Positions 9,882-21,071 of a stretch of DNA of 64,000 bases are shown one piece after another. The notes under the pieces are model-generated. The model saw nothing but the letters and a program-made list of their open reading frames with translations, did no database searches and had not been told where the DNA came from. The DNA is from Rhizobium sp. Q54 (lineage in GTDB: Bacteria > Pseudomonadota > Alphaproteobacteria > Rhizobiales > Xanthobacteraceae). Numbering within the stretch: the first letter of the stretch is position 1; each line of letters begins with the position of its first letter. The stretch lies in NCBI GenBank assembly GCA_945861265.1, contig CAMAUC010000003.1, forward strand, positions 1 through 64,000, written 5' to 3'. Made by a program: the position numbers and the translations under genes.

Positions 9882-10535
9882 TCAGGGGAACGGACGCAAC
9901 GTGGCAGTATCGGGAACCGGCACGCCATCGATCAGGCAGCGGTTATCGACCACTCGGACGCGGTCTTCAGCGACCAGTTTGAGCGCCGCCGGATAAATCC
10001 GATGCTCGACGGCGAGGACGCGCGCGGAAAGGGCGGCCTCTGTGTCATTGGGTCGCACCGCGACTGCGCCCTGCATGATGATCGGGCCGGCGTCCATTTC
10101 CGGCTCGACGAAATGCACCGTGGCACCATGAATTTTCGCCCCGGCCTCGATCGCGCGCCGATGTGTGTCGAGACCCTTGAAGGCCGGCAGCAGGGCCGGA
10201 TGAATATTGAGCATGCGGTTCTGCCACAAGGCGACAAAGCCGGGCGACAACAGCCGCATGAAGCCGGCAAGGCAGACAAGATCGATACGATGCGTCTCGA
10301 GTTTGCTCTGCATCGCCGCGTCGAACGCGGCGCGGTCCTTGCCGAATGGCGTGTGATCGACAACTTCCGTGGCAATGTCATTGTCGCGCGCGGTGACGAG
10401 ACCGCCGGCATCGGCCTTGTTCGACAGCACCAGCACAATTTCGGCGGGATAGGAATTGTCTTTCGCAGCCTCGATCAACGCCGCCATGTTGGAGCCGCGG
10501 CCGGATATCAGAACGGCGACGCGCTTGCGGCTCAT
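9882..10535 (-). CDS. purN: Phosphoribosylglycinamide formyltransferase
   Basis: PurN transfers a formyl group from 10-formyl-tetrahydrofolate to GAR in purine synthesis. The 217 residues begin with the substrate loop VLISGRGSNM (8-17). The catalytic NxHPALLPAFKG segment (about 108-121) carries the Asn and His, and the catalytic Asp is in EPEMDAGPII. It lies 10 bases behind purM on the same strand, the usual purMN operon. Confidence 0.97.
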   Translation of the reverse strand: MSRKRVAVLISGRGSNMAALIEAAKDNSYPAEIVLVLSNKADAGGLVTARDNDIATEVVDHTPFGKDRAAFDAAMQSKLETHRIDLVCLAGFMRLLSPGFVALWQNRMLNIHPALLPAFKGLDTHRRAIEAGAKIHGATVHFVEPEMDAGPIIMQGAVAVRPNDTEAALSARVLAVEHRIYPAALKLVAEDRVRVVDNRCLIDGVPVPDTATLRPFP

Positions 10536-10545
10536 CGGGGGAAAC

Positions 10546-11619
10546 TCATAGCTTTAGATCGAGCGCGCCGTCATAGACGACGCGGTCTTCGCCCGATGCG
10601 CGCATCACCTTGCCGATGGTCGCGACCTGTTCGCCGGCTTTTGTCAAAGCGGCGCTGACCGCGTCGGCGTCTTTCGGCGCGACGACGACAATCATGCCGA
10701 CGCCGCAGTTGAAGGTGCGCAACATTTCATTTTGCGCGACGTTGCCGATATCGGCGAGCCACTTGAACACCGCCGGCGCCTTGACGGCGGCAAGATCGAT
10801 GCGCGCGCCAAGCCCCTTCGGCAACACGCGCGGGATATTGTCGGGAAAGCCGCCGCCGGTGATGTGGGCAAAGCCCTTCACCGCGTGCGTGTCGCGGATC
10901 GCGGCGAGGCACGACTTCACGTAAATGCGCGTCGGAGTCAGAATGGCTTCGCCGAGCGACACGTCAGGCGCGAAAGGCGCAGGCGCGGTCCAGGGCAAGC
11001 CGCTTCTGGCGACGATCTTGCGCACCAGCGAATAGCCGTTTGAATGCACGCCGGAGGAGGCGAGGCCGAGAATAACATCGCCTTCGATGATATCGGCGCG
11101 CGGCAACACTTCGCCGCGCTCGACAGCGCCGACCGCGAAGCCGGCGAGGTCATAATCGTCGCCTTGATAAAGGCCGGGCATTTCCGCGGTCTCGCCGCCG
11201 ATCAGCGCGCAACCGGCTTGGCGGCACCCGACGCTGATGCCGGCGACCACAGCGGCGCCGATTTCCGGCTCGAGTTTTCCACACGCGTAATAGTCGAGGA
11301 AGAAGAGCGGCTCGGCTCCTTGCACCACCAGATCATTGACGCTCATGGCGACCAGATCGATGCCGATAGTGTCGTGGCGGCCCGTTTCGATGGCGATCTT
11401 GACCTTGGTGCCGACGCCGTCATTGGCGGCGACCAGAATTGGGTCCTTGTAGCCGGCCCGTTTGAGGTCGAACAGACCGCCAAAACCACCGATTTCGGCA
11501 TCGGCACCCGGCCGCGCGGTGGCGCGCACCAAAGGCTTGATCAGGTCCACCATCCGGTTGCCGGCATCGATATCGACGCCCGCCTGCGCGTAAGTCAGCC
11601 CGCGCTCGTCTTTAGCCAT
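10546..11619 (-). CDS. purM: Phosphoribosylformylglycinamidine cyclo-ligase (AIR synthetase)
   Basis: PurM closes the imidazole ring of AIR with ATP. The reading from 11619 gives 357 residues starting [16 protein letters not shown]. The family marks [12 protein letters not shown] and [13 protein letters not shown] are present. A longer GTG start at 11634 exists, but the GGGGA ribosome site lies inside that extension and five bases before the ATG at 11619, which decides the start. It is first in a purM-purN operon and divergent from the CDP-alcohol phosphatidyltransferase gene across about 120 bases. Confidence 0.96.
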   Translation of the reverse strand: MAKDERGLTYAQAGVDIDAGNRMVDLIKPLVRATARPGADAEIGGFGGLFDLKRAGYKDPILVAANDGVGTKVKIAIETGRHDTIGIDLVAMSVNDLVVQGAEPLFFLDYYACGKLEPEIGAAVVAGISVGCRQAGCALIGGETAEMPGLYQGDDYDLAGFAVGAVERGEVLPRADIIEGDVILGLASSGVHSNGYSLVRKIVARSGLPWTAPAPFAPDVSLGEAILTPTRIYVKSCLAAIRDTHAVKGFAHITGGGFPDNIPRVLPKGLGARIDLAAVKAPAVFKWLADIGNVAQNEMLRTFNCGVGMIVVVAPKDADAVSAALTKAGEQVATIGKVMRASGEDRVVYDGALDLKL

Positions 11620-11743
11620 GCTGGTCCCCGTCACGCGCGGAGATCGCGCGCCAGAAAATCGTCAAATAAGGCCGGGTGGTACGGCGAAAACGCAATTCGC
11701 GCAATGGCTCGCGCGCCGTTATACTCTGCTGTAGGGAGTAGGC

Positions 11744-12334
11744 TTGCCCTCGCGCCGGGGGCTTTCTGCCACGAGCCGGGGTCACGCTTTGAGTATTCCT
11801 AACCTCATCACGCTGGGGCGCATCCTGCTGGTGCCGGTCGTCGTCTGGGCGATCATGTCCAATGCCATGTGGATCGCCTTCATGCTGTTTCTGGTCGCCG
11901 GAGTCAGCGACGGCGTCGACGGCTTTCTCGCCAAGCGCTTCGACATGACCACGGAACTGGGAGCCTATCTCGACCCGCTCGCCGACAAGGCGCTGATCGT
12001 ATCGATTTACCTCACCCTTGGGATCAACGGGGACATCCCGCGTTGGCTGGTGATCCTGGTGGTTTCGCGCGATATCCTGATCGTCGGAGGGATCATGCTG
12101 TCCTGGCTGATGGGTAACCCGCTCAAGATCAAACCGCTGCTGGTGTCCAAGCTCAACACCGTGGCGCAGATCGCGTTCGCCTGCGTGGTGCTGGGTTCGC
12201 TCGGCTTCAACTACGAGGTGCCGGTATTCAAGCTGGTGCTGATGGGGCTGGTGGCGACGTTGACCCTGTTGTCGATCGCCGCCTATCTGGCCGATTGGGT
12301 GCGCCATATGAACTCCAGCGTGGCGCAGCCGTGA
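11744..12334 (+). CDS. CDP-alcohol phosphatidyltransferase (PgsA / cardiolipin synthase-like)
   Basis: This is a membrane enzyme that moves a phosphatidyl group from CDP-diacylglycerol to an alcohol. The family motif is complete at D56, D59, G60, A63, G73, D77 and D81, with Lys at 64 where Arg is usual. About five or six transmembrane helices are visible. The TTG start at 11744 has an excellent AGGGAG ribosome site; another TTG at 11789 would give the more typical N-terminus SIPNLITLGRIL, so the start is uncertain. Its stop overlaps the start of the next gene by four bases. The alcohol acceptor cannot be told from the sequence. Confidence 0.92.
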   Translation: MPSRRGLSATSRGHALSIPNLITLGRILLVPVVVWAIMSNAMWIAFMLFLVAGVSDGVDGFLAKRFDMTTELGAYLDPLADKALIVSIYLTLGINGDIPRWLVILVVSRDILIVGGIMLSWLMGNPLKIKPLLVSKLNTVAQIAFACVVLGSLGFNYEVPVFKLVLMGLVATLTLLSIAAYLADWVRHMNSSVAQP

Positions 12335-13449
12335 GCAAGGCCGCGCGCGCCGCCACGCCGAAGCCGTCGCGCCCGCCGGTTGGCGGCATGGCGATTCAGC
12401 GTCAGATCGCGTTCTGGCTGGCGGCGCTCGCCGTGTTCATTCTGCTGCTGTGGCTGTTGTCCGAGATATTGCTGCCGTTCATCGCCGGTCTGGCCATCGC
12501 CTATCTGCTGACGCCATTGACGGATCGGCTTGAACGCGCCGGCGTCAACCGGCTGGTGGCAGCGCTCACGATCATCACCCTCGTCGTGTTGGCGATCATC
12601 GTGCTGATCCTTCTGGTGGCGCCAGTGCTCGGCGGCCAGTTGTGGTCGTTCATCGACAACATCCCCGGCTATGTGGCCAAGCTGCAATCGCTGCTCAGCG
12701 ATCCGAGCCGGCCCTGGGTGCAGAAGCTGGTCGGCGTGGGCCTCAACACCGACAAGGGTCTTTCCGACCTGGTGACGCAAGGGGCCGGCTGGCTGACATC
12801 GTTCCTGAAGTCGCTGTGGTCGGGCGGGCGGGCGCTGGTATCGATCTTCTCGCTGATCGTGGTGACGCCGGTGGTGGCGTTCTATCTGATCTACGACTGG
12901 CACACGATGCTGCGCGTCGTCGACAGCTGGGTGCCGGTACATCAGCGCGACACGGTGCGCGGTCTGGCGCGCGGGATCGACGCGGCGATCGCCGGCTTCG
13001 TGCGCGGGCAAAGCGCGGTGTGCCTGATCCTCGGTTCGTTCTACGCGGTGGCGCTGACGCTGACCGGCTTGAATTTCGGCCTGCTGATTGGGCTCATCTC
13101 GGGGCTGATCACTTTCATCCCTTACGTCGGCTCGATGACCGGGTTGATCCTGGCGCTGGGCGTCGCGGTGGCGCAGTTCTGGCCGGACTACATGCCGGTC
13201 ATGATCGTCCTCGGCATCTTTCTGGTCGGGCAGTTTCTCGAAGGCAATGTGCTGGCGCCGAAACTGGTCGGCGAGAGTGTGGGCTTGCATCCGGTGTGGC
13301 TTATCTTCGCGCTCTTGGCCTTCGGCTATCTGTTCGGCTTTGTCGGATTGCTGGTCGCGGTGCCGCTGGCCGCCACGATCGGTGTGCTGGCGCGCTTTGC
13401 GCTCGGCCGCTATCTGGAAAGTTCGCTCTATACCGGCGAGCCAAATTAA
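12331..13449 (+). CDS. AI-2E family transporter (PerM-like permease)
   Basis: This polytopic inner-membrane protein (372 residues) follows the PerM/TqsA plan: helices at about 25-65 and 70-100, a large loop at about 110-170, and a C-terminal run with GLNFGLLIGLISGLITFIP and VGLLVAVPLAA. The GTG start at 12331 overlaps the previous stop in a GTGA junction and is preferred to the longer reading from 12295. The family was named for autoinducer export, but many members act in other transport. Next to pgsA-like and hdaA genes, this is a conserved alphaproteobacterial gene order. Confidence 0.9.
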   Translation: MSKAARAATPKPSRPPVGGMAIQRQIAFWLAALAVFILLLWLLSEILLPFIAGLAIAYLLTPLTDRLERAGVNRLVAALTIITLVVLAIIVLILLVAPVLGGQLWSFIDNIPGYVAKLQSLLSDPSRPWVQKLVGVGLNTDKGLSDLVTQGAGWLTSFLKSLWSGGRALVSIFSLIVVTPVVAFYLIYDWHTMLRVVDSWVPVHQRDTVRGLARGIDAAIAGFVRGQSAVCLILGSFYAVALTLTGLNFGLLIGLISGLITFIPYVGSMTGLILALGVAVAQFWPDYMPVMIVLGIFLVGQFLEGNVLAPKLVGESVGLHPVWLIFALLAFGYLFGFVGLLVAVPLAATIGVLARFALGRYLESSLYTGEPN

Positions 13450-13470
13450 GTGAACGGAAGAGACCATTCT

Positions 13471-14181
13471 GTGAGCACCGATGCCGATCACGTCATTCGC
13501 TCGTTGGTGCCTTCATTGGCGCCGCGCCAGCTCGTGCTGGCGCTCGACCACGCAATCAGTTTCGCCCGCGAGGATTTCCTCGAAGGTCCGTCGAACGCCA
13601 AGGCTTTGGCGCTGATCGAACGCTGGCCGGACTGGCCGGACCGGCTCGCGGTGCTGGTCGGGCCGGAAGGGTCGGGCAAAAGCCATCTCGCCGCGATCTG
13701 GGCGCAGATGACCGGCGCGCGCATCCTGTCGGCCAAGCTCCTCGGCGAGACCGATCTGCCGCATGCCTTCGCGACCGGCGCGCTGGTGGTCGAGGATCTC
13801 GAGCCTGAAGGCCTCAATGAGCGCGCGCTGTTCCATCTGATCAACATGGCGCGCGAGCAACAAGTCGACGTGCTGTTGACCGCCCGCACCCCGCCGGCAA
13901 GTTTCGTGGTCTCTATTCGCGATCTCGGCTCGCGCCTGCGGGTGTTGCCGGTGGTGGCGCTGGAAGCGCCCGACGACGCGCTGCTGCGGCAATTGATCGT
14001 CAAGCTCGCCGCCGACCGCCAACTGGCGGTGGACGAGGCGCTGGTGACCTATCTCGCCAACCGGATCGAGCGCTCCTTTGCCAGCGCGCGCGCGGCGATT
14101 GCGCTGCTTGACGTGGAGGCGCTGCGCCAGCACCGGCCGGTGACGCGGGCGCTGGCAGCCGAGCTTTTCAGGCAGCCTTAA
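13471..14181 (+). CDS. hdaA: DnaA-related regulatory inactivator (HdaA-like)
   Basis: HdaA-type proteins are short DnaA paralogues that promote ATP hydrolysis by DnaA on the sliding clamp and so limit re-initiation. The protein (about 236 residues) opens with a PRQLVLALDH segment, near where the family has its clamp-binding motif, then LEGPSNAKAL and a P-loop VGPEGSGKS, a Walker-B-like VVEDLE, and a C-terminal helical lid. There is no DnaA DNA-binding domain. The GTG at 13471 has a GGAAGAGA site; another GTG at 13450 directly follows the previous stop and is an alternative. It is in the same run as the permease and ppk. Confidence 0.88.
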   Translation: MSTDADHVIRSLVPSLAPRQLVLALDHAISFAREDFLEGPSNAKALALIERWPDWPDRLAVLVGPEGSGKSHLAAIWAQMTGARILSAKLLGETDLPHAFATGALVVEDLEPEGLNERALFHLINMAREQQVDVLLTARTPPASFVVSIRDLGSRLRVLPVVALEAPDDALLRQLIVKLAADRQLAVDEALVTYLANRIERSFASARAAIALLDVEALRQHRPVTRALAAELFRQP

Positions 14182-14288
14182 CGCCGCCCGCATGTTTGGC
14201 TTGACGGCATGACGGTCGCTGGTGCGAACTGTCATCCGGCCGCCATGTTCGTGCAGTAGGCAGGGCGATCATAAAGGCATTCTTTGCT

Positions 14289-16517
14289 ATGGCTGATCGC
14301 GCGCAAGTTATTGGAAAAACAGAAGAAATAGCCGAGGCCAAACGTGAGGGGGCCGCCGCCGGGCAGCTGCCTGTGGCCGATACCGAACTGCGATCGCAGC
14401 CCGACCGCTTCATCAACCGTGAACTGTCCTGGCTGCACTTCAACCGCCGCGTCCTTGAAGAGTCCGCCAATGCGCATCATCCGCTGCTCGAGCGCGTGCG
14501 CTTCCTGTCGATCTCGGCCAACAACCTCGACGAATTCTTCATGGTGCGGGTCGCCGGCCTTAAAGGTCAGGTGCGCGAAGGCATCACCACGCGCAGCCCG
14601 GATGGGCTGACGCCGTCCGAACAACTCACCCGCATTGGCGAAGCAGTGTCACAGCTGGCGCATGATCAGCAGCAGCGTTGGCTCGAATTGCGCCCCGACC
14701 TGGCGAAGGCCGGCGTGACATTGGTCGAGGGCGCCGACCTCAAGAAAACGGAGAAGACCTGGCTGGAGGAGCATTTCCTCACGCATGTCTTCCCGTTGCT
14801 GACGCCGCTGGCGATTGACCCGGCGCATCCGTTCCCGTTCATTCCCAATCTCGGCTTCTCGATGGCGCTGCAATTGTCGCGCGTGCGCGACGGCAAATCG
14901 ATGAACGCGCTCATCCGCATGCCGCAGAAGATCGAGCGCTTCATCAAGCTGCCGACCAGCGGCGATGACGGCATTCGTCTGATCACGCTGGAGGCGGCGA
15001 CCGCGCTGCATATCAGCCGATTGTTTCCCGGCTACACTGTCAAAGGCGAGGGCGCGTTCCGCGCCATTCGCGACAGCGATCTGGAAATCGAGGAAGAGGC
15101 CGAGGACCTGGTGCGGCTGTTCGAGACCGCGCTCAAGCAGCGCCGGCGTGGTTCGGTGATCCGTCTCGAACTTAATGCGACGATGCCGGCGGAGCTGCGC
15201 AGCTTCGTGCAGCGCGCGCTGGCGGTGGCTGACGACGAAGTGTTCATGGTCGACGGTGTCCTGGCGCTCAACGATCTGGCGCAGCTCACCCGTATCGATC
15301 GTCCCGACCTCGAATTCGTGCCCTATAATCCGCGCTATCCGGAACGCATCCGCGATCACGGTGGCGACGCCTTCGCCGCGATCCGGCAAAAGGATCTGGT
15401 GGTCCACCACCCGTATGAATCCTTCGACGTCGTTGTGCAGTTCCTGCAACAGGCGGCGCGCGATCCGAACGTGGTCGCCATCAAGCAGACTTTGTATCGC
15501 ACGAGCGCGGAATCGCCGATCGTCAAGACACTGGTAGAAGCGGCGGAAGCCGGAAAGTCGGTGACGGCGCTGGTCGAACTGAAGGCCCGCTTCGACGAGG
15601 AAGCCAATATCCGCTGGGCGCGCGATCTCGAACGCGCTGGCGCGCAGGTGGTCTATGGTTTCATCGAACTGAAAACCCATGCCAAGCTGTCACTGGTGGT
15701 GCGGCGCGAGGGCGGGGCGCTCGCCACGTATTGCCACGTCGGCACCGGCAATTATCATCCGGTGACCGCGCGCATCTATACCGACCTGTCGTTCTTCACC
15801 GCCGATCCCTTGATCGCGCGCGATGTCGCGCGCATCTTCAATTACATTACTGGTTACGCCGAGCCGGCCGAGCTCGAGCGCATGGCGATTTCGCCGGTGA
15901 ATTTACGCCCACGCATTCTCGACCACATCGCGCAGGAAGCGGCCCATGCGCGGGCCGGCAAGCCGGCCGGTATCTGGATGAAAATGAATTCGCTGGTCGA
16001 CCCCGGTATCATCGACGCGCTTTACGATGCCTCGCAGGCCGGCGTTAAGATCGATCTGGTGGTGCGTGGCATCTGCTGTCTGCGGCCGGGCGTGCCGGGC
16101 CTGTCCGACAATATCCGCGCCAAATCCATTGTCGGCCGCTTCCTGGAACATGCCCGAATCTATTGCTTTGGCGCAGGCCATCCGTTGCCGCATCCGAAGG
16201 CGGCGGTGTATTTTTCGTCCGCCGATATGATGCCACGCAACCTCGACCGCCGGGTCGAGGTGCTGTGCCCGATTCTCAATCCGACCGTGCATGAGCAGGT
16301 GCTGGGCCAGATTTTGGCCGCGAATTTCAGGGATAATGAGCAAAGCTGGCAGGTCTTGCCGGATGGCAGTTCGGCGCGCATAAAGGCCGCGCCGGGCGAG
16401 GAACCGTTCAACGCCCACAAATACTTCATGACCAATCCGAGTCTGTCGGGCCGTGGTAAATCGCTCAAAGAATCGTCGCCCCGCAGCCTCATCCGGCGCA
16501 TCGCCGAAGGCGCGTAA
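14289..16517 (+). CDS. ppk: Polyphosphate kinase 1
   Basis: Ppk1 makes polyphosphate from ATP through a phospho-histidine. The 742 residues contain the N-terminal domain with [13 protein letters not shown] (about 40-52), the head domain, and the two phospholipase-D-like halves. The autophosphorylated His is in KTHAKLSLV, followed by the [10 protein letters not shown] motif. The C-terminal half has [13 protein letters not shown]. Its last 65 bases overlap the ppx start, so synthesis and breakdown of polyphosphate are encoded in one unit. Confidence 0.97.
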   Translation: MADRAQVIGKTEEIAEAKREGAAAGQLPVADTELRSQPDRFINRELSWLHFNRRVLEESANAHHPLLERVRFLSISANNLDEFFMVRVAGLKGQVREGITTRSPDGLTPSEQLTRIGEAVSQLAHDQQQRWLELRPDLAKAGVTLVEGADLKKTEKTWLEEHFLTHVFPLLTPLAIDPAHPFPFIPNLGFSMALQLSRVRDGKSMNALIRMPQKIERFIKLPTSGDDGIRLITLEAATALHISRLFPGYTVKGEGAFRAIRDSDLEIEEEAEDLVRLFETALKQRRRGSVIRLELNATMPAELRSFVQRALAVADDEVFMVDGVLALNDLAQLTRIDRPDLEFVPYNPRYPERIRDHGGDAFAAIRQKDLVVHHPYESFDVVVQFLQQAARDPNVVAIKQTLYRTSAESPIVKTLVEAAEAGKSVTALVELKARFDEEANIRWARDLERAGAQVVYGFIELKTHAKLSLVVRREGGALATYCHVGTGNYHPVTARIYTDLSFFTADPLIARDVARIFNYITGYAEPAELERMAISPVNLRPRILDHIAQEAAHARAGKPAGIWMKMNSLVDPGIIDALYDASQAGVKIDLVVRGICCLRPGVPGLSDNIRAKSIVGRFLEHARIYCFGAGHPLPHPKAAVYFSSADMMPRNLDRRVEVLCPILNPTVHEQVLGQILAANFRDNEQSWQVLPDGSSARIKAAPGEEPFNAHKYFMTNPSLSGRGKSLKESSPRSLIRRIAEGA

Positions 16518-18036
16518 GCGCTCGGTTGTTCGCCATCAGTCGGTCAAGGGCCGGCTCGATCACGGACCGGCCATCGCCGTCATCGATATCGGCTCGAACT
16601 CGGTGCGCCTGGTCATCTATGAGGGCCTGACCCGATCGCCGACACCGATTTTCAACGAGAAGGTGCTCGCCGGTCTTGGCCGGCAGGTGCAGACCACCGG
16701 GCTCCTGGCGCAGGACGCCATCGATACCGCGCTCAGGGCGCTGGTGCGCTTTCGTGCGCTGTGCGACCTCCAGCATGTCACAAAAATATGGGCGATCGCC
16801 ACCGCCGCCTGCCGCGACGCGAGGAATGGCCGTGCCTTCATCACTGAAGCCGAACGCATCTGCGGCGCGAAAATCGAAATCCTGTCGGGCAAACGCGAAG
16901 CGCATCTGACCGCGCTCGGCGTCGTGTCCGGCATCTACAAGCCGGACGGCATTGTCGGCGATCTCGGCGGCGGCTCGCTCGAACTGGTCGATGTGCATGG
17001 CTCGCGCGTGCGACACGGTTTGACGCTGCCGCTCGGCGGTCTTGCCTTGCAGGACCTGACCGGCAAGTCGATCAAGAAGGCCGAGAAGCTGGTTGCCGAT
17101 TCATTCAAGGGTCTCGACATTCTCGGCGAAGGCGAGGGCCGCACCTTCTATGCCGTCGGCGGCACCTGGCGCGCGCTGGCGCGGCTGCACATGTGGCAGA
17201 CCGGCTATCCCTTCCACGTCATGCACAACTACCGTATTTCGGCGCGCGAGGCGCTCGACTTCTCACGGCTGGTGCACCGCGTCGATACCGAGACATTGTC
17301 GAAAATCGAAGTCGTCAATGCGGCGCGCCGGCCGCTTCTGGCTTACGCCGCGCTGGTGCTGGAAAATCTGGTGCGCACGATCAAGCCGAAACAGGTCATC
17401 ATCTCTGTGCTCGGGGTGCGCGAAGGTCTGCTCTATTCGCTGCTCAACGCCAAAGAGCGCGCGCTCGATCCGCTGATCGCGGCGGCGGCCGACCTCAACG
17501 TGCTGCGCTCGCGCTCGCCCGCCCACAGCGAGGAACTGATCGACTGGACCGACCGCTTCATCGCCTCGTCCGGTCTGGAGGAAAGCGCCGACGAGCGCCG
17601 GCTGCGCCACGCCGCCTGTCTGCTCGGCGATATCGGCTGGCGCGCGCATCCGGACTATCGCGGCGAACAGTCGATGAATATCATCGCGCATGGCGCTTTT
17701 GTTGCCGTCGATCATCCGTCGCGCGCCTATCTGGCTTTGTCGGTCTATTTCCGCCATGCGGGTTTGAGCGAGGAAGACCTGTCGCCGCGCCTGCGCGAAT
17801 TGGCCACCACCCATATTCTCGACCGCGCCCGCGTTCTGGGCGCCGCCATGCGGGTCGCCTATATCCTGACCGCGTGGCAGAGCGGCGTTCTTGGCCATGT
17901 GCCGATGCAGGTGAAGCGTGGCAAATTGGTGCTGCGACTCCCGGGCAGCTATGCCAGATTGGCGAGCGATCGTCTGTTCAGCCGGCTGCGCCAGCTGGCG
18001 CGGCTGGTCGGACGCGAGCCGTCGATCGAGACGTAA
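16453..18036 (+). CDS. ppx: Exopolyphosphatase / Ppx-GppA phosphatase
   Basis: This is an ASKHA-fold hydrolase that removes phosphate from polyphosphate ends (or from pppGpp). Of 527 residues, the first phosphate loop is [12 protein letters not shown] (D45) and the second is [11 protein letters not shown]; the C-terminal part is an HD-like helical domain (from about 350) typical of the longer alphaproteobacterial Ppx. No in-frame start other than GTG at 16453 exists before the first conserved strand, so the overlap with ppk is probably real and couples translation. The next gene starts 38 bases on. Confidence 0.93.
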   Translation: MVNRSKNRRPAASSGASPKARKRSVVRHQSVKGRLDHGPAIAVIDIGSNSVRLVIYEGLTRSPTPIFNEKVLAGLGRQVQTTGLLAQDAIDTALRALVRFRALCDLQHVTKIWAIATAACRDARNGRAFITEAERICGAKIEILSGKREAHLTALGVVSGIYKPDGIVGDLGGGSLELVDVHGSRVRHGLTLPLGGLALQDLTGKSIKKAEKLVADSFKGLDILGEGEGRTFYAVGGTWRALARLHMWQTGYPFHVMHNYRISAREALDFSRLVHRVDTETLSKIEVVNAARRPLLAYAALVLENLVRTIKPKQVIISVLGVREGLLYSLLNAKERALDPLIAAAADLNVLRSRSPAHSEELIDWTDRFIASSGLEESADERRLRHAACLLGDIGWRAHPDYRGEQSMNIIAHGAFVAVDHPSRAYLALSVYFRHAGLSEEDLSPRLRELATTHILDRARVLGAAMRVAYILTAWQSGVLGHVPMQVKRGKLVLRLPGSYARLASDRLFSRLRQLARLVGREPSIET

Positions 18037-18074
18037 AGGATAGGCAGTGAGAGCCGGGCAATGAAGCGACCGCA

Positions 18075-18848
18075 ATGAAACGTCCTGTCGTCGGTGTCAT
18101 AGCCAACAAGGTTCTGGCCGAAGGCCGGTTTCCGTCGCAGCGAGTCGGTGAACGAAATCTGCGCGCCGTGGCCGATGTCGTCCGCGCTCTGCCGCTGATG
18201 TTTGCCGGCTCGCCGGAGATCACCGATATCGACGATCTGCTCGACAGCGTCGATGGCATCCTGCTGACCGGCGCGCGTGCCAATGTGCATCCGACGCGGT
18301 TCGGCACCGATCCGCATGTCAGCTACGAACCCTACGATCTCGACCGCGACGCGGTGGCGTTTTCATTGGTCGAGACCTGCGTCGAGCGCGGCGTGCCGCT
18401 GCTTGGCATCTGTCGCGGCTTTCAGGAGATGAGCGTGGCGTTCGGCAGCACGTTGCATCCTGAGATTCGGGAAATACCGGGGCGGCAAAACCACCGTATG
18501 CCGCGGCTGGAGAACGGTGAAATCCATCCGGACCCGACGGTCGTGTTCGGCGATCGTCACGATGTCGCGCTGGCGCCGGGCGGCGTTTTCGCCACATTGT
18601 TCGGCAGTGAGACCGTTCGCGTGAACTCGCTGCACGGGCAGGGGGTCCTTGAACCCGGCGGCCGCGTCATCGTCGAGGGCATCGCCGACGACGGCACCAT
18701 CGAAGCGATCCGCATCAAGGATGCGAAAGGCTTTGCGCTCGGCGTGCAGTGGCATGCCGAATACGATCCGCAGACCAATCCGATCAACAGGGCCTTGTTC
18801 GAGGCCTTCGGCGCGGCAATCGCGGCACGGAAAAGCAGAGACGCCTGA
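18075..18848 (+). CDS. Class-I glutamine amidotransferase-like hydrolase (peptidase C26, PuuD-like)
   Basis: This 257-residue protein resembles gamma-glutamyl-GABA hydrolase PuuD. The triad is visible: the nucleophile C113 in LLGICRGFQE, and H227 with E229 in GVQWHAEYD. RVNSLHGQG is also typical. PuuD acts in putrescine breakdown, but no other puu genes are nearby, so the true gamma-glutamyl substrate is open. It follows ppx closely and converges with the threonine aldolase gene, 6 bases apart. Confidence 0.9.
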   Translation: MKRPVVGVIANKVLAEGRFPSQRVGERNLRAVADVVRALPLMFAGSPEITDIDDLLDSVDGILLTGARANVHPTRFGTDPHVSYEPYDLDRDAVAFSLVETCVERGVPLLGICRGFQEMSVAFGSTLHPEIREIPGRQNHRMPRLENGEIHPDPTVVFGDRHDVALAPGGVFATLFGSETVRVNSLHGQGVLEPGGRVIVEGIADDGTIEAIRIKDAKGFALGVQWHAEYDPQTNPINRALFEAFGAAIAARKSRDA

Positions 18849-18854
18849 GCATCG

Positions 18855-19910
18855 TCAGCGCGCGCTTGCGACAGCCGCGAATTCATCGACTTCTACCGCC
18901 GTTGTCGCAAACGACGTCACCATACGCACCAGAACGGAGTCCGCCTTGACGGCCGCGGACGTCGGCAGATTGTCGGGCAGCCGCTCGTAGAACGCGGCGC
19001 CTTTGGCCTTGAGGTTGTCGCATGTGGCGCGGGCGATAAGCGCGAACACTTCGTTGGCCTCGACCGGCCAGACCGGGGTCATTCCAGCCGCCGCGAGCCT
19101 GTCGCTCAAGCGGTCGGCCATCGCGTTGGCGTGGCGCGCGAGCGTGAGCCACAGATCGCCGGCGAGATAGGCTTCCATTTGGACTGCGACGAAGCGGTGC
19201 TTGGAGAGTAGATGGCCGCCGCGCTTTCGTCGGCGGTCGAAGCCCGCGGCGCGCGCCGGATCAAAGAAGACGATCGCCTCGGCGGCCATGGCGCCGCCTT
19301 TGGTGGCGCCGAACGACAGCACGTCGACGCCGGCCTTCCAGGTCGCCTCATCCGCCGGCGCATTCATGCGCGCCAGCGCATTGCCCAGACGCGCGCCGTC
19401 CATGTGGACAGTGAGGCCGTGCGCGTGAGCGATGTCGGAGAGTTCGCGGATCTCGGCGGGCCGATAAATCGCGCCGGCTTCGCTGGCCTGCGACAATGAA
19501 AGTACCGATGGCGCAAAATGGTGCGGCGCGCCCCATTGCGGTTTTTCCAGCGCTGACTTGAGGACAGCGGCGCCGATCTTGCCGTTATCGCCCGGCAGGC
19601 CAACGAGCTTGATGCCATTGCCGAAGAATTCCGGCGCGCCGCACTCATCAGTCATGATATGCGCGTTCTCGTGGCACAGCACCGCGCCCCAGGGCGGCGT
19701 AAAATGCGCGATCGCCAGGGAGTTACACGCGGTGCCGGTGGTGACGAGAAAGGAAGCGACGTCGCGCTTAAAGACTTCGGAAATGCGCTGTTCCGCGCGT
19801 CTGGTCCAGGCGTCGTTGCCATAGCCCAGCACGAAGCCGTCATTGGCCTTGGTCATGGCGGCCAGGATTTCCGGTGCGACGCCCGCGGTATTGTCGCTGG
19901 CGAAGTTCAT
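18855..19910 (-). CDS. Low-specificity threonine aldolase-like PLP enzyme
   Basis: This fold-type I PLP enzyme (351 residues) splits beta-hydroxy amino acids such as L-threonine into glycine and an aldehyde. It starts [14 protein letters not shown], has the stacking His in CHENAHI (about 80-85), the cofactor Asp in HMDGARLGNA (171) and the Schiff-base Lys in SFGATKGGA (K204). Its ATG overlaps the stop of rnd by one base (TGATG), so its translation is coupled to RNase D. Confidence 0.93.
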   Translation of the reverse strand: MNFASDNTAGVAPEILAAMTKANDGFVLGYGNDAWTRRAEQRISEVFKRDVASFLVTTGTACNSLAIAHFTPPWGAVLCHENAHIMTDECGAPEFFGNGIKLVGLPGDNGKIGAAVLKSALEKPQWGAPHHFAPSVLSLSQASEAGAIYRPAEIRELSDIAHAHGLTVHMDGARLGNALARMNAPADEATWKAGVDVLSFGATKGGAMAAEAIVFFDPARAAGFDRRRKRGGHLLSKHRFVAVQMEAYLAGDLWLTLARHANAMADRLSDRLAAAGMTPVWPVEANEVFALIARATCDNLKAKGAAFYERLPDNLPTSAAVKADSVLVRMVTSFATTAVEVDEFAAVASAR

Positions 19911-21061
19911 CAGGCCTTGTCTACCGTCACGACGCGGCCCTTGTCGACCGCGAGCGCCAGCCTGCCAGCTTTTAGCGCAATCGCCTTTTCGCCGAACAGT
20001 TCGCGCCGCCAGCCTTTCATCGCCGGCACGTCGGCCTCGTCATCGGCGGCGATGCGGTCGAGTTCATCGACCGTGGCAATGACCTTGGCGGCGACGCCAT
20101 GGCTTTCCGCCGTCATGCGCAGCAGAACTTTAAGGAGTTCGACGGTGGCCGCGCCATTCTGCGCCGGCCGGAAGCGCTCGAAACGCGGCAGCGTCTTCGG
20201 ATCTCGGTCAAGGCCGCGCTGCACCGCCTCGACGATGGCTTCGCCCCAGCGCGAGCGTTCGAAGCCCTTCGGCAGCGAGCGCAGATGGCCGAGCTTTTCG
20301 ATCGTGGTCGGCGCCTGCGTGGCGATGTCGCCAAGCACGTCGTCTTTCAGCACGCGCGAACGCGGCACGTCGCGCGATTGCGCCTCACGCTCGCGCCAGG
20401 CGGCAATTTCCATCAGGACAGCGAGTTCCTTCGGCTTGCGCACGCGGGTCTTGAGCCGCTCCCAGGCATTGGCCGGATCGGCGCGATAGGTTTCCGGCGA
20501 GGTGAGGATGCTCATCTCGGCTTCGACCCAGTTGGTGCGGCCGCGCTTTTCGAGGTCAGTGGCGAGCTTGATGTAAACCGAACGCAAATGGGTCACGTCG
20601 GATAATGCGTAGGTGACCTGCGCGTCGGTCAGCGGGCGTCGGGTCCAGTCGGTGAAACGGTTCGATTTGTCGAGCACGTCGCCGGTAATGCGTTGCACCA
20701 GTTGGTCGTAGGAGATTGAGTCGCCGTAGCCGAGCACCATGGCGGCGACCTGCGAGTCGAAGATCGGGTGCGGAATGACCTTTGCCATGTTCCAGACGAT
20801 TTCGATGTCCTGGCGCGCGGCGTGAAACACCTTGACGACTTTCTCGTTCGTCATCAGTTCGAAGAACGGCTTGAGGTCGATGCCGGGCGCCAATGCGTCG
20901 ATCACCGCCGCCTCATCCGCCGAGGCGATCTGCGCCACGCACAGTAGCGGGTAATAGGTGGTCTCGCGCAGAAATTCGGTATCGACCGTGATGAACGGGT
21001 GCCGCGCCATACGGGCGCAGATGGCGGCGAGTTCGTCGGTGGTGGTAATCAGCGATGACAT
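19910..21061 (-). CDS. rnd: Ribonuclease D
   Basis: RNase D is a 3'-5' exoribonuclease that trims tRNA precursors. The DEDD catalytic set is recognisable: D27 and E29 in TVDTEF, an Asp in HAARQDIEI, and an Asp in YALSDVTHL. The HRDC helical domain follows (from about 210) with [14 protein letters not shown]. The length (383) is normal. It is 10 bases behind a ThDP-enzyme gene and coupled to the aldolase gene. Confidence 0.95.
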   Translation of the reverse strand: MSSLITTTDELAAICARMARHPFITVDTEFLRETTYYPLLCVAQIASADEAAVIDALAPGIDLKPFFELMTNEKVVKVFHAARQDIEIVWNMAKVIPHPIFDSQVAAMVLGYGDSISYDQLVQRITGDVLDKSNRFTDWTRRPLTDAQVTYALSDVTHLRSVYIKLATDLEKRGRTNWVEAEMSILTSPETYRADPANAWERLKTRVRKPKELAVLMEIAAWREREAQSRDVPRSRVLKDDVLGDIATQAPTTIEKLGHLRSLPKGFERSRWGEAIVEAVQRGLDRDPKTLPRFERFRPAQNGAATVELLKVLLRMTAESHGVAAKVIATVDELDRIAADDEADVPAMKGWRRELFGEKAIALKAGRLALAVDKGRVVTVDKA

Positions 21062-21071
21062 CTGGACGTAT